From Batkoa obscura (taxonomy: Eukaryota; Entomophthoromycota; Entomophthoromycetes; Entomophthorales; Batkoaceae): a stretch of 40,960 bases of DNA. The notes beneath the pieces are model-generated. The model was not told the DNA's origin, did not search any database, and saw nothing but the letters and a program-made list of their open reading frames with translations. Where the stretch lies: positions 1 through 40,960 of the forward strand of contig JASVEC010000148.1 of NCBI GenBank assembly GCA_030770535.1. The letters are read 5' to 3'. Both the position numbers and the translations under genes were made by a program. Positions 21,230-31,219 of the stretch are shown here, piece after piece (the first letter of the stretch is position 1; every line of letters begins with the position of its first letter).

Positions 21230-24200
21230 TAACTGGTTTTTATATGATAAAAATTTTGTATTTAATTTTAATAAAATAGTTTTATATTTAACTTATGACT
21301 TCTAATTTTGATATTAACTTTTTGTTACAAAAAGTCCAAAGGCTGATGATATATTTTTATACCAAGTTGATTGTTTTCATAATTATTTATTATAAGATAT
21401 GCTAATGACCACATTTTTTTCATTTACTTTCTTCCAACATTCTATTAATTTTGCTAATTTGCGCATCTACAATTAAACTTATTCTTAACCTGGTTCATGC
21501 TAGCTTAGAATAGCTTATGGCTTGAAGAAATGATTGCAATGTATTATTTTATTTGTTTCGTTATTTTCAACTTTAAATGTTAGATATAAATTTACAGCAC
21601 CTTGCGGTTATGTTTTAATTTCTATCTTATAGGTGACCTTTAATTATAGCAATTAATAGTTAAAAAATCTTAGATTCAAACTATAACCAATAATAACACC
21701 ATTAAATAAATACCCTATAATAAATGTATTTTATTAACAGTTTTTAATAAGTTTATTCAATTATTCAAATTTAAAATTACTGTGGTTATATTATACTTGT
21801 TATAAAAAGAGAATGGACTTCAGGTATAAGTCTGTGTTCAATTAAGCTACCAAATTATTATGTATAATAAAACTAGAAACCATGTAAGTATTTTAAAACT
21901 CTATAGCTTAACTTTATATTGGATAAACTTTTATTTTTTAAAGCTTAAATAGTTATTTTTAAGATTTCTAATTTTATTAAATACAAGTAGTTCAAGTAAA
22001 TATTGTACATTCAATAAATAGGGAGGAAATAAGCATTTTTTTGGTTTAATATGAATCTATTCCTAAAACTATAGATAAATTTTTATATTTATAGAAAAAT
22101 CAAGATAGTGTTGTTAAGCTGCATGATATAAATGCATAAGTATTGTCATGGAATTAAAACATTTTCGTATTTCTAAAGTCTATTCTTTTGTTTTTTAAGC
22201 TATTACTAAAGCTATTTTTGATTGTATAGGTGTTTTTTAATCCTTATTATAAACTTTCTATAGTTTGGTTTACTTCATATCATTAAAGCAGCTAAAGTCT
22301 AGAGGTTAATAACCTTATTTTTTTAAATATTTAATCGCTTTTTTTAGATAAAGTAATGTCTTTAAATGTTTATTGAATGTTATTCAATCTGTAGATTTAT
22401 AGCTTCAATTTAGAATTTTAGACTGAGAGGATTCGGGCTATGACCTTAGCTAAGAGCAGATGACAGTTAATATTTTAGGGATTCCTTTTGCACCTGTTGG
22501 TGTTTTTTTAGTTCTCCCACTTTTTCCATTTTTCAAGTGCTATTTGAGTGAGAAAGCTATCAGCAAAATTCTTAAACAAAAAAAATACACTTCCATTTAT
22601 TGTTTTCATAGCTAAGTTTCTCTAACTAGTAAAATTGATTTAGGATTTTATAATTATAGGTTGTAATATACATTTAAATGAATAAAGTTATAATATTTAT
22701 AAAAGTACTTGAAAAAAACGTCATAATATGCTAAAAAGATTACTAATTAAAGGTGAGAACATCCAATTTCCTAACACCGACTCCAGATTAAATGCCTTTA
22801 AAATAAACAATAAAGACATGAAAACCTTTATTTACCTTCGTCTTTGTCTCTTTACACTCTTTTAGTATATATGTAAAGCACGTGGGGAATAGGGCTTTCA
22901 AGGATTTTTAAAAAGCTAAACAGTAAATATTATTAAGCTTGTAGTCCTTTTTGCTTCAAATTTATTTTACATTCAGATTAGCAATAAAATGAAGAAAGGT
23001 GGATATTCTAACTTTATTCCACCATTATAAATATGATAAAGGAGAGTTGTAATTCCATAACTGCTTCAAAGCTTCAAAGCTTCAATATACTTTTAGATTG
23101 TGCTCCTGGCCTTTTATAGACAAGAAATATTTTTGGAAATAAATCCTATCTATAGAAAATTCCATATATTCTTTGTAACATATTAAACTAATAACAATTG
23201 AGTAATTTTGTAAAAAATATAATTAATATTTAAACTTTTTAATACATATGTAATAACAAACAGTCTTGAAATTCAATCATATGCTTTGTAAAAACAACTT
23301 TTTTATAACTTTTACATGCAAAATTACTTTTAGACATAGCTTTTACCTCTCTATTTTATGAATAAAAATTTTAAACATGCAAATTCCCACTTGTTTTTGC
23401 TTATGACTTGCTTCTTCAATCCAAGAACAATTGTACTATTAACACATCTTTGGGATTATTTTTACTCAAGCAAAATGCTACTTGTTTATGAGTTTTAATT
23501 GGCACAATATTTGTAAAATTTATATATTGAAGTTATGTACAAATATCCTAATTCCTCAATTATTCACAAGTGTTTTTTACCTATGAATAGCTAAAAGCCT
23601 GTGATATAAGAGCCAACTCTACTTGAGATAAGCTATATTTCTATTGCTTGATTTTGAGAAAAAGGTTATCAGCACTTCGAAAATATGATAATCAGCTTTA
23701 AATCCTCTTGTATTGATAATTATCTAAACATAAACAATACATAAACCATCTATTTTTAGGATCTTTTAACTGTTTGTATACCTAATAGTTTTAATAAATA
23801 TCAAGTATTCAAAAATTAATACTGATATCACATGAAGCTTTTGGCATATATTATTCGATAATGTGAATAGGTGCTAAGATGTTTTTTATTATAAGCATAT
23901 GTGCGACATGTTTATAGATTATTACTAAAGAATTGTTATATACTTACTGAGGTAAGTAATGATATGCTTGGTATCAATAAACTTATATTTGTCTTTAAGC
24001 TAAGTAAGGACTATAACACTTTCAATAAATGGTTACATAATTGATAATAGGTGAAATGAGTTCAATTATTTTGTTGCAATATATTTCATTTGTTATTAGA
24101 AATCGCCTTAAAAGGCATTAAAATTATAATTTTAGAAAGAAATAGGTAGAAAGATATATTGTTATAAAATGATATCACCCACTAAAGTGGTTATTTGTTA

Positions 24201-24460
24201 TGAACCTTACCCTGAGTTAATCCAAATAAGAGCAATATTCACGATTTGAGTTTGTAAATAGTAACATCAATTTTTGTTACAATTTTATTAAAATTTGATG
24301 TTTTTGACTAAACTTATCCCAAGCTATTTATAGAAAGATTATACTTTTGGATAATGGAAAAAAATTGACACTACATTTAACCATGATTTAAAAATATATC
24401 GCTTATAAATAAGTACATACATATGGCCTTTTAAAAATAATAACGATAAAAATAACAACG
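21230..24460. other. Long AT-rich intergenic region with one MITE
   Basis: No coding signal was recognised over 3.2 kb. It contains one MITE (22498-22595) and, at the right end, the promoter of the peptidase gene with TTATAAAT at about 24403-24410. Confidence 0.45.
22498..22595 (+). mobile_element. ~100-bp MITE, copy 7
   Basis: Degenerate ends (TTGGTGTTTTTTT and ATACACTTCCA) with the family core GTGCTATTTGAGTGAGAAAG and the block CAAAATTCTTAAACAAA. Confidence 0.7.
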
Positions 24461-25516
24461 ATGAAATTTCTTATTTTTTTATTACTCCTTGGTATTTCAG
24501 TAAGTGAAAAGACTATACCAAAAAAGAAACTAAATAAACAGTTAGAGACTTATGAGAAATTTATGCGAAAAGATGTTTATCAGGGTTTGATAAATCAAAG
24601 AGAAGAAATGAAAAGAATTGTGAAACATAAGAAGGAAAGGTCAATTAAAGACGGATTTAATATACAACATAGTGATCAAGTTCGTTTGCTTTCACAAGCT
24701 ATTAATTTAACTGAAATGGAAGATTTCCTGTTAAAGTATTCCCAATTTCCCACCAAGTTCTTTTTATCTAAATGGAGCCATGATGCTTCTGAATGGTTGT
24801 ATAACTATATTCAACTAAAAGTTAAAGACTCTAATTATACTGGAAAGGCTGAAGTAAGTAGGTTTGAGCATTTATTCGATCAAAATAGTATAATTGTTAG
24901 AATTGACGGAAAAGATGAAGTATTAAAAAAAGAAATTGTCATATTAGGCTCACACTTGGATTCCATTAACGATGATAATCCAATAGATGGGGCTGCGCCT
25001 GGTATGGATGATAATGCTAGCGGCATGGCTTGTAATTTACAAGTGCTAAATATAATATTAAAGAATAATATTCAGTTGAAGCGTAGCTTAGAATTTCACT
25101 TCTATGCCGCAGAAGAAGTGGGATTATTAGGTTCATATAGCGTTGCTTATGATTATTTCAAGAAGGATAAAAAGGTCACTGGTATGATTCAAATGGATAT
25201 GATTGGTCATTTATCAAAAAACAATGCTATTGCTATCATCAATGATTATACAGATAAAGGTTTAAACTTAATTTTAGCTGCTTTAATTCAGCATTATTTG
25301 GATTATAGTTATACAATTATAGAATGTGGATATGAGTGTTCTGATCATGCTGCTTGGGATTTTTTTGGATTCCCATCCTCTTTTCCTACTGAAGATTATG
25401 AGAATCCATTTAAGCACACTAAAGTTGACGATTTAAGTCATATAAACTTAATTCATTTCAAGGAATTCACTAAGTTAGCATTAGCTTTTGCTGTTGAATT
25501 AAGTATCATTCGTTAA
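24461..25516 (+). CDS. Secreted M28-family leucine aminopeptidase (LAP1-like)
   Basis: Encodes 351 residues without introns. The N-terminus is a signal peptide (MKFLIFLLLLGISVS), followed by a likely propeptide of about 60 residues. All five zinc ligands of a co-catalytic M28E metallopeptidase are present: His165 (LGSHLDS), the bridging Asp184 (GMDDNASG), Glu219 with catalytic Glu218 (AAEEVG), Asp246 (QMDMIG) and His319 (NPFKHTKVDD). A cysteine pair at 289 and 293 (CGYECSDHAAWD) fits the conserved disulfide of Aeromonas and fungal LAP enzymes. It should cut single residues, preferably leucine, from peptide N-termini outside the cell, supporting nitrogen nutrition or host or insect tissue breakdown. 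The length fits the family. The start is backed by a TATA box about 55 bp upstream. Confidence 0.93.
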   Translation: MKFLIFLLLLGISVSEKTIPKKKLNKQLETYEKFMRKDVYQGLINQREEMKRIVKHKKERSIKDGFNIQHSDQVRLLSQAINLTEMEDFLLKYSQFPTKFFLSKWSHDASEWLYNYIQLKVKDSNYTGKAEVSRFEHLFDQNSIIVRIDGKDEVLKKEIVILGSHLDSINDDNPIDGAAPGMDDNASGMACNLQVLNIILKNNIQLKRSLEFHFYAAEEVGLLGSYSVAYDYFKKDKKVTGMIQMDMIGHLSKNNAIAIINDYTDKGLNLILAALIQHYLDYSYTIIECGYECSDHAAWDFFGFPSSFPTEDYENPFKHTKVDDLSHINLIHFKEFTKLALAFAVELSIIR

Positions 25517-26521
25517 ATAAAAGACTATTTTATTAGTTTATTAGTTTATTTGTATTCTTTATCACTATCATGTTAATTTTTCTATTTATCGAAATAACTA
25601 CTTTATGTAAGAGTGTTTTTTAGCTTTATCACTATCTCCATTTTTTAAGGGCTATTTGAGCGGAAAAATCGTTAGTAAAATTCTCAAATATATAAATAGA
25701 TTTCTATATAGTGCAAAGCTTTCAATTCGGTATCTTTGGTTTTACCTTTTTAGAGTAAAATCTATCAAGATCATAAATGTCAAGGTTGTGCTATTTGATA
25801 CAAAATATGACTCTAAGATCGACCCACTCTCATTGTTCATAATCATTATATTCAAGTAGTTAATTCGGGATAAAGTTTATTGCTATATTTTGCTTTATGA
25901 AGATGTATATACATAGAATCATTTGTTTTGAGAAACAAAGCTTTTTAATCTTTAAGATGAAATAAACAAAAGCTTTAATAAATAAAAGTACAAATATCAA
26001 TGTTCAAAGCATCTATCCGTTATGCTAAGTTAAAAAGAGTGTTAAATGTTTGATCATAAATGCAATATTCAAGCTAAGAGAAAAGTAAGTTTACAAAGAA
26101 TTGAGCTTGTTTTAAGTATAATAAAGCATAGTCTTAACTAACAATAAATAAATAAATAATAAAAATATTTAATCCAGGGTTCAACTTTTCCCCGGTTTTA
26201 ATTCAATATAAAAGCAGTTAATAAGTGTAAGTAATATGAAAACGATAATTATGTTTTTTCTGTTTAAGTTGACTATAACACTTTTCAAATTTTGATCTTC
26301 TAAAAATAGAATAAAACAAATGAACTTTTTTTTAGTTTGATAATTTATAAACATTTTGTACAAAAATATTTCCCTTTGAATCTTGTAAATTTGATTCTAA
26401 ATTTATTGTAGAAATTATTATTGTCAATCATGTTTTTGAAATCATCCAAATAAACAAACAAAAATAAAAAAATAAGAATTTAGTTTTAAAATTTAATAGT
26501 ACTATAAAGAATCCTAAGTGA
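25517..26521. other. 3' flank of P450 copy A, including a MITE
   Basis: From about 25608 to the P450 stop codon this DNA is part of the repeated P450 unit; it matches 31219-31905 and, inverted, 35384-36154. About 150 bp around 26320-26470 are absent from copies B and C. No convincing gene is seen. Confidence 0.6.
25608..25706 (+). mobile_element. ~100-bp MITE, copy 8, at the edge of P450 unit A
   Basis: Diverged left end. The core AGGGCTATTTGAGCGGAAAA and GTTAGTAAAATTCTCAAATA match the MITE at 36054-36154 more closely than any other copy, so both were duplicated together with the P450 unit. Confidence 0.75.
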
Positions 26522-28024
26522 CTATACTAAAACTCGGAAGTTTAAATTATAATCTTTTGGTAATAACAAGAAACTATCAGCGAGGCTAAGAGGGGCACCT
26601 TTAGATTGAGGAGCATCTTTATCATAAGACACATGATATCTAGAAAGTATAAGGCTTAATACTAGCTTCTGTTCTAAAATCGAAAAATTTAGACCAATAC
26701 ACGATCGAGTTCCTGCACCAAATGGCATCCAAAGGTAAGGATCAATTTTATCATCATTCATAAATCTTTGTGGATTGAAAGTATTAGGATCTTCCCAATT
26801 ATCTGGATCACGATGAATTGAATAGATATCAATGTTGATAGTGGTGTTTGGTGGTACTATAAAACCATTTACTTCAAACTCTTTTTTATTAATACGTTCT
26901 GGCAATCTATTGACTGATGGATACAACCTCATCGTTTCTTTCATAATTGCATAAAGATAATGCATTTCTTTAGTTTGTTCAATAGTTGGAATAACAATAT
27001 CAGATATATCTTTGTTGTTGTATTCATTGATATTCATTACTTTCATTACTTCTTTACGTGCTCTTTCTTGAATATCTGGATTTTGAGCCAAGAAATGTAA
27101 GGCAGCAGACAATGCAAAAGCTGTAGTATCATGACCGGCTAATAAAAATATCATGATGTTGTCACGAATTTCTTTTTCAGTAAATTGAACATCTTCTTCC
27201 ATACTAGCTTTTATCATCAAAGTTAAAATGTCTTCATCAGCTTCACTTTTACATTGATTATTAGCCAAATTAAGTCTCTTTTCTTTCAAAATTGAGTTAA
27301 AGTAACTTTCAAGGATCATTAGTTGATCATAAGCTGGTTTACGAAGCGGATTCCAAGCGTTATCAAAAATGGGAAAAAAGAAGTAGAAAGCTTTAAGCGA
27401 GCCATTTTGAATATAGTTGTAAGCATCGATAAACTCAACATGATCATTTTCAACAGAATTGAAATCTACACCCATAATACCTTTACCCAAGGCATCCATA
27501 GTAATTCTTTGCATATATTTATGAACATCTATATCATTACCATTTACTTTTTCAGCTACTTTAAAAAAGCCTTTAATAGCATCGGTAAATATTTGAGTAG
27601 AGAATTGTTTTTTGAATGGTGGATTTAATACTTTACGATGACGCTTCCATACATTATGATTTGAGAATACCAAATTGATACCCATAAATTTAGAGAACAG
27701 ACTGTTAGGTAATGCTTCAATAGGTATCTCTTTAGGAAAGTTAATAGTATCATTATAAATCATCTTTGCTGCTTTTGGACAAGAAACCAAAACTGTCCAT
27801 AATCCTATATTACTTTCCACTTGTATTTTATGCTTTCTTAATATCTCACCATTGAATGCTTCGATTTTGATGTCGGTTGGTGCTGTATAAAAGATAGCTT
27901 TAATCGAATCTATTAAGCCTCTAGAAGGTAAATGAGCAAGATTACTTGGTTTCTTTAAAAAAAAGAAATAGAAGTAAAGTGCTGGAATCAAAGATATAAC
28001 TAATATAAAAGTTGTTATTGTCAT
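26522..28024 (-). CDS. Cytochrome P450 monooxygenase, copy A
   Basis: Encodes an intronless 500-residue P450, a usual length. Residues 5-23 form an N-terminal membrane anchor, so the enzyme should sit in the ER membrane facing the cytosol and use a P450 reductase. Motifs: oxygen-activating I-helix AGHDTTA (296-302), K-helix ExxR (Glu363-Arg366 in KETMRLYP), the PERF-like NPQRF (417-421), and the heme loop FGAGTRSCIG (435-444) with Cys442 as iron ligand. It resembles CYP4/CYP102-like fungal P450s in its I- and K-helix wording; family and substrate are not assigned. It differs from copy B at 45 residues, concentrated in short patches (100-120, 205-223, 287-295, 371-373, 394-398, 482-487), with long identical blocks between. 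No operon-like link to a neighbouring gene is seen. Confidence 0.94.
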   Translation of the reverse strand: MTITTFILVISLIPALYFYFFFLKKPSNLAHLPSRGLIDSIKAIFYTAPTDIKIEAFNGEILRKHKIQVESNIGLWTVLVSCPKAAKMIYNDTINFPKEIPIEALPNSLFSKFMGINLVFSNHNVWKRHRKVLNPPFKKQFSTQIFTDAIKGFFKVAEKVNGNDIDVHKYMQRITMDALGKGIMGVDFNSVENDHVEFIDAYNYIQNGSLKAFYFFFPIFDNAWNPLRKPAYDQLMILESYFNSILKEKRLNLANNQCKSEADEDILTLMIKASMEEDVQFTEKEIRDNIMIFLLAGHDTTAFALSAALHFLAQNPDIQERARKEVMKVMNINEYNNKDISDIVIPTIEQTKEMHYLYAIMKETMRLYPSVNRLPERINKKEFEVNGFIVPPNTTINIDIYSIHRDPDNWEDPNTFNPQRFMNDDKIDPYLWMPFGAGTRSCIGLNFSILEQKLVLSLILSRYHVSYDKDAPQSKGAPLSLADSFLLLPKDYNLNFRVLV

Positions 28025-28647
28025 TTTTTTATAATTTGTTTAATCAATCACTGCTTGATTTTATACCTTTTCAGTTAAAATATTTTGTTTTTACTATTTT
28101 CTTCGGCTCCTACTTCTTTCCATCGGACCGTTCCTAATGACCAATTATTAAAAACTATTGAGTTTAGATGATGAATTAAAATTATAACATTTGTTTAGCT
28201 AGCTATGGTTCAAAAATGATAACCCGAGTTACTCTAAAGAATTGTTAAAATTTTAAGCATAGGGTTAAATGTATTTTAATATATCACACCTATTATAACT
28301 CTTTTACGACCTTCTTGACTATCTATTTGCCGCAAAAAATTATGTCAAATTCTGCTAAAATCTAGAAAATAGGCTTTAAAAAAATCTTTATATAAATGGT
28401 TTTACTATAAAATCTATAGCTAAAAGGATCGCAAAAGAGTTGTAATAACTCTACTATTGTTGGATGCGTAGATTATCTATTTTCCACTTAAATGTTGAAG
28501 TTTTAAGCATATTGTTCCACACCAAAATCATTAAAGTTTAAGCTGGCCAATTCAAGGGACAATTAATCGGTTTTTGAAACGTTTATACTGAATTTAAAAT
28601 TACCAAATTAGTAAGTTTTATCCAGTAATAAAATTATTTTATACATA

Positions 28648-28741
28648 TGGAAATGTATTTATGTATTTGAGAATTTTACTAACAGTTTTTCCGCTCAAAT
28701 AGCCCTTAAAACATGGAAAAAGTGAAATAAAGAATACCTTA
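28648..28741 (-). mobile_element. ~100-bp MITE, copy 9
   Basis: Starts TGGAAATGTATTTATGTATT and belongs to the same sub-lineage as the P450-edge copies (CGCTCAAATAGCCCTTAAAA). The right end has eroded to AATACCTTA. Confidence 0.75.
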
Positions 28742-29754
28742 TATGGAATTCAAGAAGTTACAAATTATTTTATTTAATACTACAGCCAATATAGATTATA
28801 CTATCCAAGTTTTAAAGGACTGAAAGATACTTGATTTTCTGAGTTACAAGAATAACGACATTATTCTAAAAATTACAAATGGTACGTTTTTTAAAATTTA
28901 GATTAATTTCCAAGTAAATTCTGAGACCAATTTGGACAATCCCATACAATGTCATTCTAAAACTTAAATTTTTAAATTTGTCTTTAATGTGACAGTTAAA
29001 TCTAAAAAGCTTAAAATTAAATCTCTTTAACTTAAAAAACTTATTTTAATTGTTTCCTTTTCTTGAATAATTGATTTTTCTAACTACATGTTTTATATTA
29101 TTTCTGTCAAATACTTAATGGATATACAATATATAACTGTACAATTATATAAATGTAGTTATCTGACTTTGTTTTGTTGAAATAAAAATAAAAGCAAACT
29201 TTGATAACTAAATTGCGAAATGGGATTTTTGAAAATTTTAATACAATAGGGAGGAGCACACAATATAAACATTGTGATTCGTTTACATCAGTTTTAATAG
29301 CTACTGTGAATTATCGCTTTGTCACCTCCATGATTAATTATAACATAATAAACACTTAAATTGTTGTGGTCTCGAGTTCAGAGACAATCAATCCCATGCT
29401 CTTAGTTTGATTTACTGTGAGAATTTCTAGCTTCATCCCAAAAAAAATTATCTTCTCATTTTGATATTTGTACTTGTCAAAGTATAAAAGAGATTTTGGG
29501 GTATAGTAGCTCGAGGCTTTTTAACTGAGTTATTCCTTGATATCTCACATGTAATAAAGTCGCTAAGTTTTCTTAATGGTATTTTATATTAGTATCGTCT
29601 ACTCTATTTGTCTTATATGGTCCGTAGCCTATTGCGTGGTATTCTCTGTAATTCAAGTCTATCTTAGTCACATAAATTAAGACCTTTTGACTTACAGTAT
29701 AGTCAACTAGGCAATAACTATTTTTGACTCCAACCACTGAGTATTGGATTTCAC

Positions 29755-29802
29755 AGTGCTCAAAAAATAGAGAAAGTAATGAAACCAAAAAAGGCACTCT
29801 CA
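29755..29802 (-). mobile_element. Truncated MITE, copy 10
   Basis: Only the right half is clear: AGTGCTCAAAAAATAG, then AAAGTAATGAAACC and a worn end CACTCTCA. Confidence 0.5.
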
Positions 29803-29986
29803 AATCTTGATAAAATAGTCAAATTGTTTAATAAATCTTATAGAATAATTTTATTTTGCTCATTTTGTATTTTTTGTACTTTTGATAATAGACTGTAATG
29901 TTAATATTTTATTATTATTACTTATTTTTGAATAATCATATTGATTTTGTATTAAATCTAAAACTTTCACATTCGTTAAAAGAATA

Positions 29987-30088
29987 TGAGGGATGTATTT
30001 TTTTGCTTAAGAATTTCACTAACAATTTTTCCGCTCAAATAGCCCTTAAAAATGGAGAAAGTAATGAAACCGAAAAAATATCTCTGTA
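29987..30088 (-). mobile_element. ~100-bp MITE, copy 11
   Basis: Left end TGAGGGATGTATTTTT; core CGCTCAAATAGCCCTTAAAA; worn right end TATCTCTGTA. Confidence 0.75.
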
Positions 30089-30241
30089 TCTTTATTTAAT
30101 ATAAACTATAGTTTTTACTTAAACACTTTATACTTTATTATATTAAATTTCACATAAACATTTGTATTTTTTATTTTGGAGAGAATTATAAAGGCAATAT
30201 GAGTTGTTAAATATAAATTAAAAGTACTAATAAAGAGAGAA

Positions 30242-30337
30242 TGGGGATGTATTTTTGCATTTCAGAATTTTACTACAACCTTTCCACTCAAATAGTGTTT
30301 AAAAAATAGAAGTAATAAAGCCAAAAAAACATCCCCG
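30242..30337 (-). mobile_element. ~100-bp MITE, copy 12, left end of small palindrome
   Basis: Left end TGGGGATGTATTTTTG and right end AAAAACATCCCC are intact. Most of it is mirrored by copy 13 at 31039-31119 as part of the 276-bp inverted repeat. Confidence 0.85.
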
Positions 30338-30534
30338 AATAATAGTTATAATAAAAGAGCTTTTTTATATTTTGATTATTAGCTAATTTAGCCATAGTTT
30401 AAGAATACTCATTAAGTTATCTAAACTTATATTTGATGAAAATCAAGGATATCGGAACATATTAATGTTTTTAATAAAAAGAAGCTTTATATGTAATTAA
30501 TAATTAAACTACTTTTATTATTAAAACCATAAAG
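30259..30534 (+). repeat. Small palindrome, left arm (276 bp)
   Basis: Reverse complement of 30842-31117, with very few mismatches (one seen, in the MITE part). It includes most of MITE copy 12 and about 200 bp of unrelated sequence ending in AAACCATAAAG. Confidence 0.88.
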
Positions 30535-30841
30535 GTATTAAAATGGAAAGCAAAATTAATAAAAAAATTAAAACAATTAAATATTTAAGAAAAACTTTTA
30601 TTTTCATTTAAAATTATTCAATTATTAGATTATCTTATAAATTTTATAAACTAGCAGCTTCTTTATATCATAATTGGAATAAATTATGATTATAAATACT
30701 AGAAAATATAATATAATAGTTTAAACTATTCCATTTCTAATGCTAATAATATTCGATTTTAATTATTATTAAATAAAAAAAATAAAAAAATAAAAAATAA
30801 ATAATAAATAATAAATAAACAAAAGTATGAGTATAATAAAG
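30535..30841. other. Spacer of the small palindrome
   Basis: 307 bp, extremely AT-rich, with A-rich runs and AAATAA/AATAA simple repeats near 30770-30820. No coding signal. Confidence 0.6.
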
Positions 30842-31117
30842 CTTTATGGTTTTAATAATAAAAGTAGTTTAATTATTAATTACATATAAAGCTTCTTTTT
30901 ATTAAAAACATTAATATGTTCCGATATCCTTGATTTTCATCAAATATAAGTTTAGATAACTTAATGAGTATTCTTAAACTATGGCTAAATTAGCTAATAA
31001 TCAAAATATAAAAAAGCTCTTTTATTATAACTATTATTCGGGGATGTTTTTTTGGCTTTATTACTTCTATTTTTTAAACACTATTTGAGTGGAAAGGTTA
31101 TAGTAAAATTCTGAAAT
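30842..31117 (-). repeat. Small palindrome, right arm (276 bp)
   Basis: Inverted partner of 30259-30534. It ends inside MITE copy 13, right next to MITE copy 14. Confidence 0.88.
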
Positions 31118-31119
31118 AT
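31039..31119 (+). mobile_element. MITE, copy 13, cut by its neighbour
   Basis: Mirror image of copy 12. It starts CGGGGATGTTTTTTT and runs into the left end of copy 14, so its own right terminus is missing. Confidence 0.78.
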
Positions 31120-31120
31120 A

Positions 31121-31219
31121 TGGGGATGTATTTTTGTTTAAGAATTTTACTACAACCTTTCCACTCAAATAGTGCTTAAAAAAAATGGAAAAATAATGAA
31201 ACCAAAAAAAACAGCCCCA
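31121..31219 (-). mobile_element. ~99-bp MITE, copy 14, abutting the P450 palindrome
   Basis: Starts TGGGGATGTATTTTTG and ends AACAGCCCCA, flanked by TATA on both sides. The left arm of the P450 palindrome begins at its right end, next to a ~15-bp remnant of another MITE terminus (ATAAATACATTTCTA). Confidence 0.85.

Larger units (their letters stand above)
25608..28314 (-). repeat. P450 repeat unit, copy A
   Basis: The unit consists of an edge MITE, about 800 bp of 3' flank, the P450 gene and about 290 bp of 5' flank. It aligns with copy B (31219-33610, same strand) and copy C (33679-36154, opposite strand). Copies A and C share the edge MITE; copy B does not. Confidence 0.85.
28025..30241. 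other. 5' flank of P450 copy A and AT-rich intergenic DNA
   Basis: 28025-28314 is homologous to the 5' flanks of P450 copies B and C. An imperfect inverted repeat (28296-28312 with 28426-28442, built around AACTCTTTT) lies at its outer end. Three MITE copies follow (28648, 29755, 29987). No intact gene was recognised. Confidence 0.5.

Noticed and set aside
25656-25859. 67-codon open frame next to P450 copy A
   Set aside because: It begins inside the MITE and runs through P450 3' flank; copies B and C do not add independent support because the duplication is recent.
26181-26363. 60-codon open frame in the 3' flank of P450 copy A
   Set aside because: A matching frame in copy C lacks a start codon; identity reflects recent duplication, not selection.
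29573-29803. 76-codon minus-strand frame near 29.7 kb
   Set aside because: Its N-terminal part is translated MITE copy 10.
29898-30104. 68-codon plus-strand frame near 30.0 kb
   Set aside because: Most of it is translated MITE copy 11.
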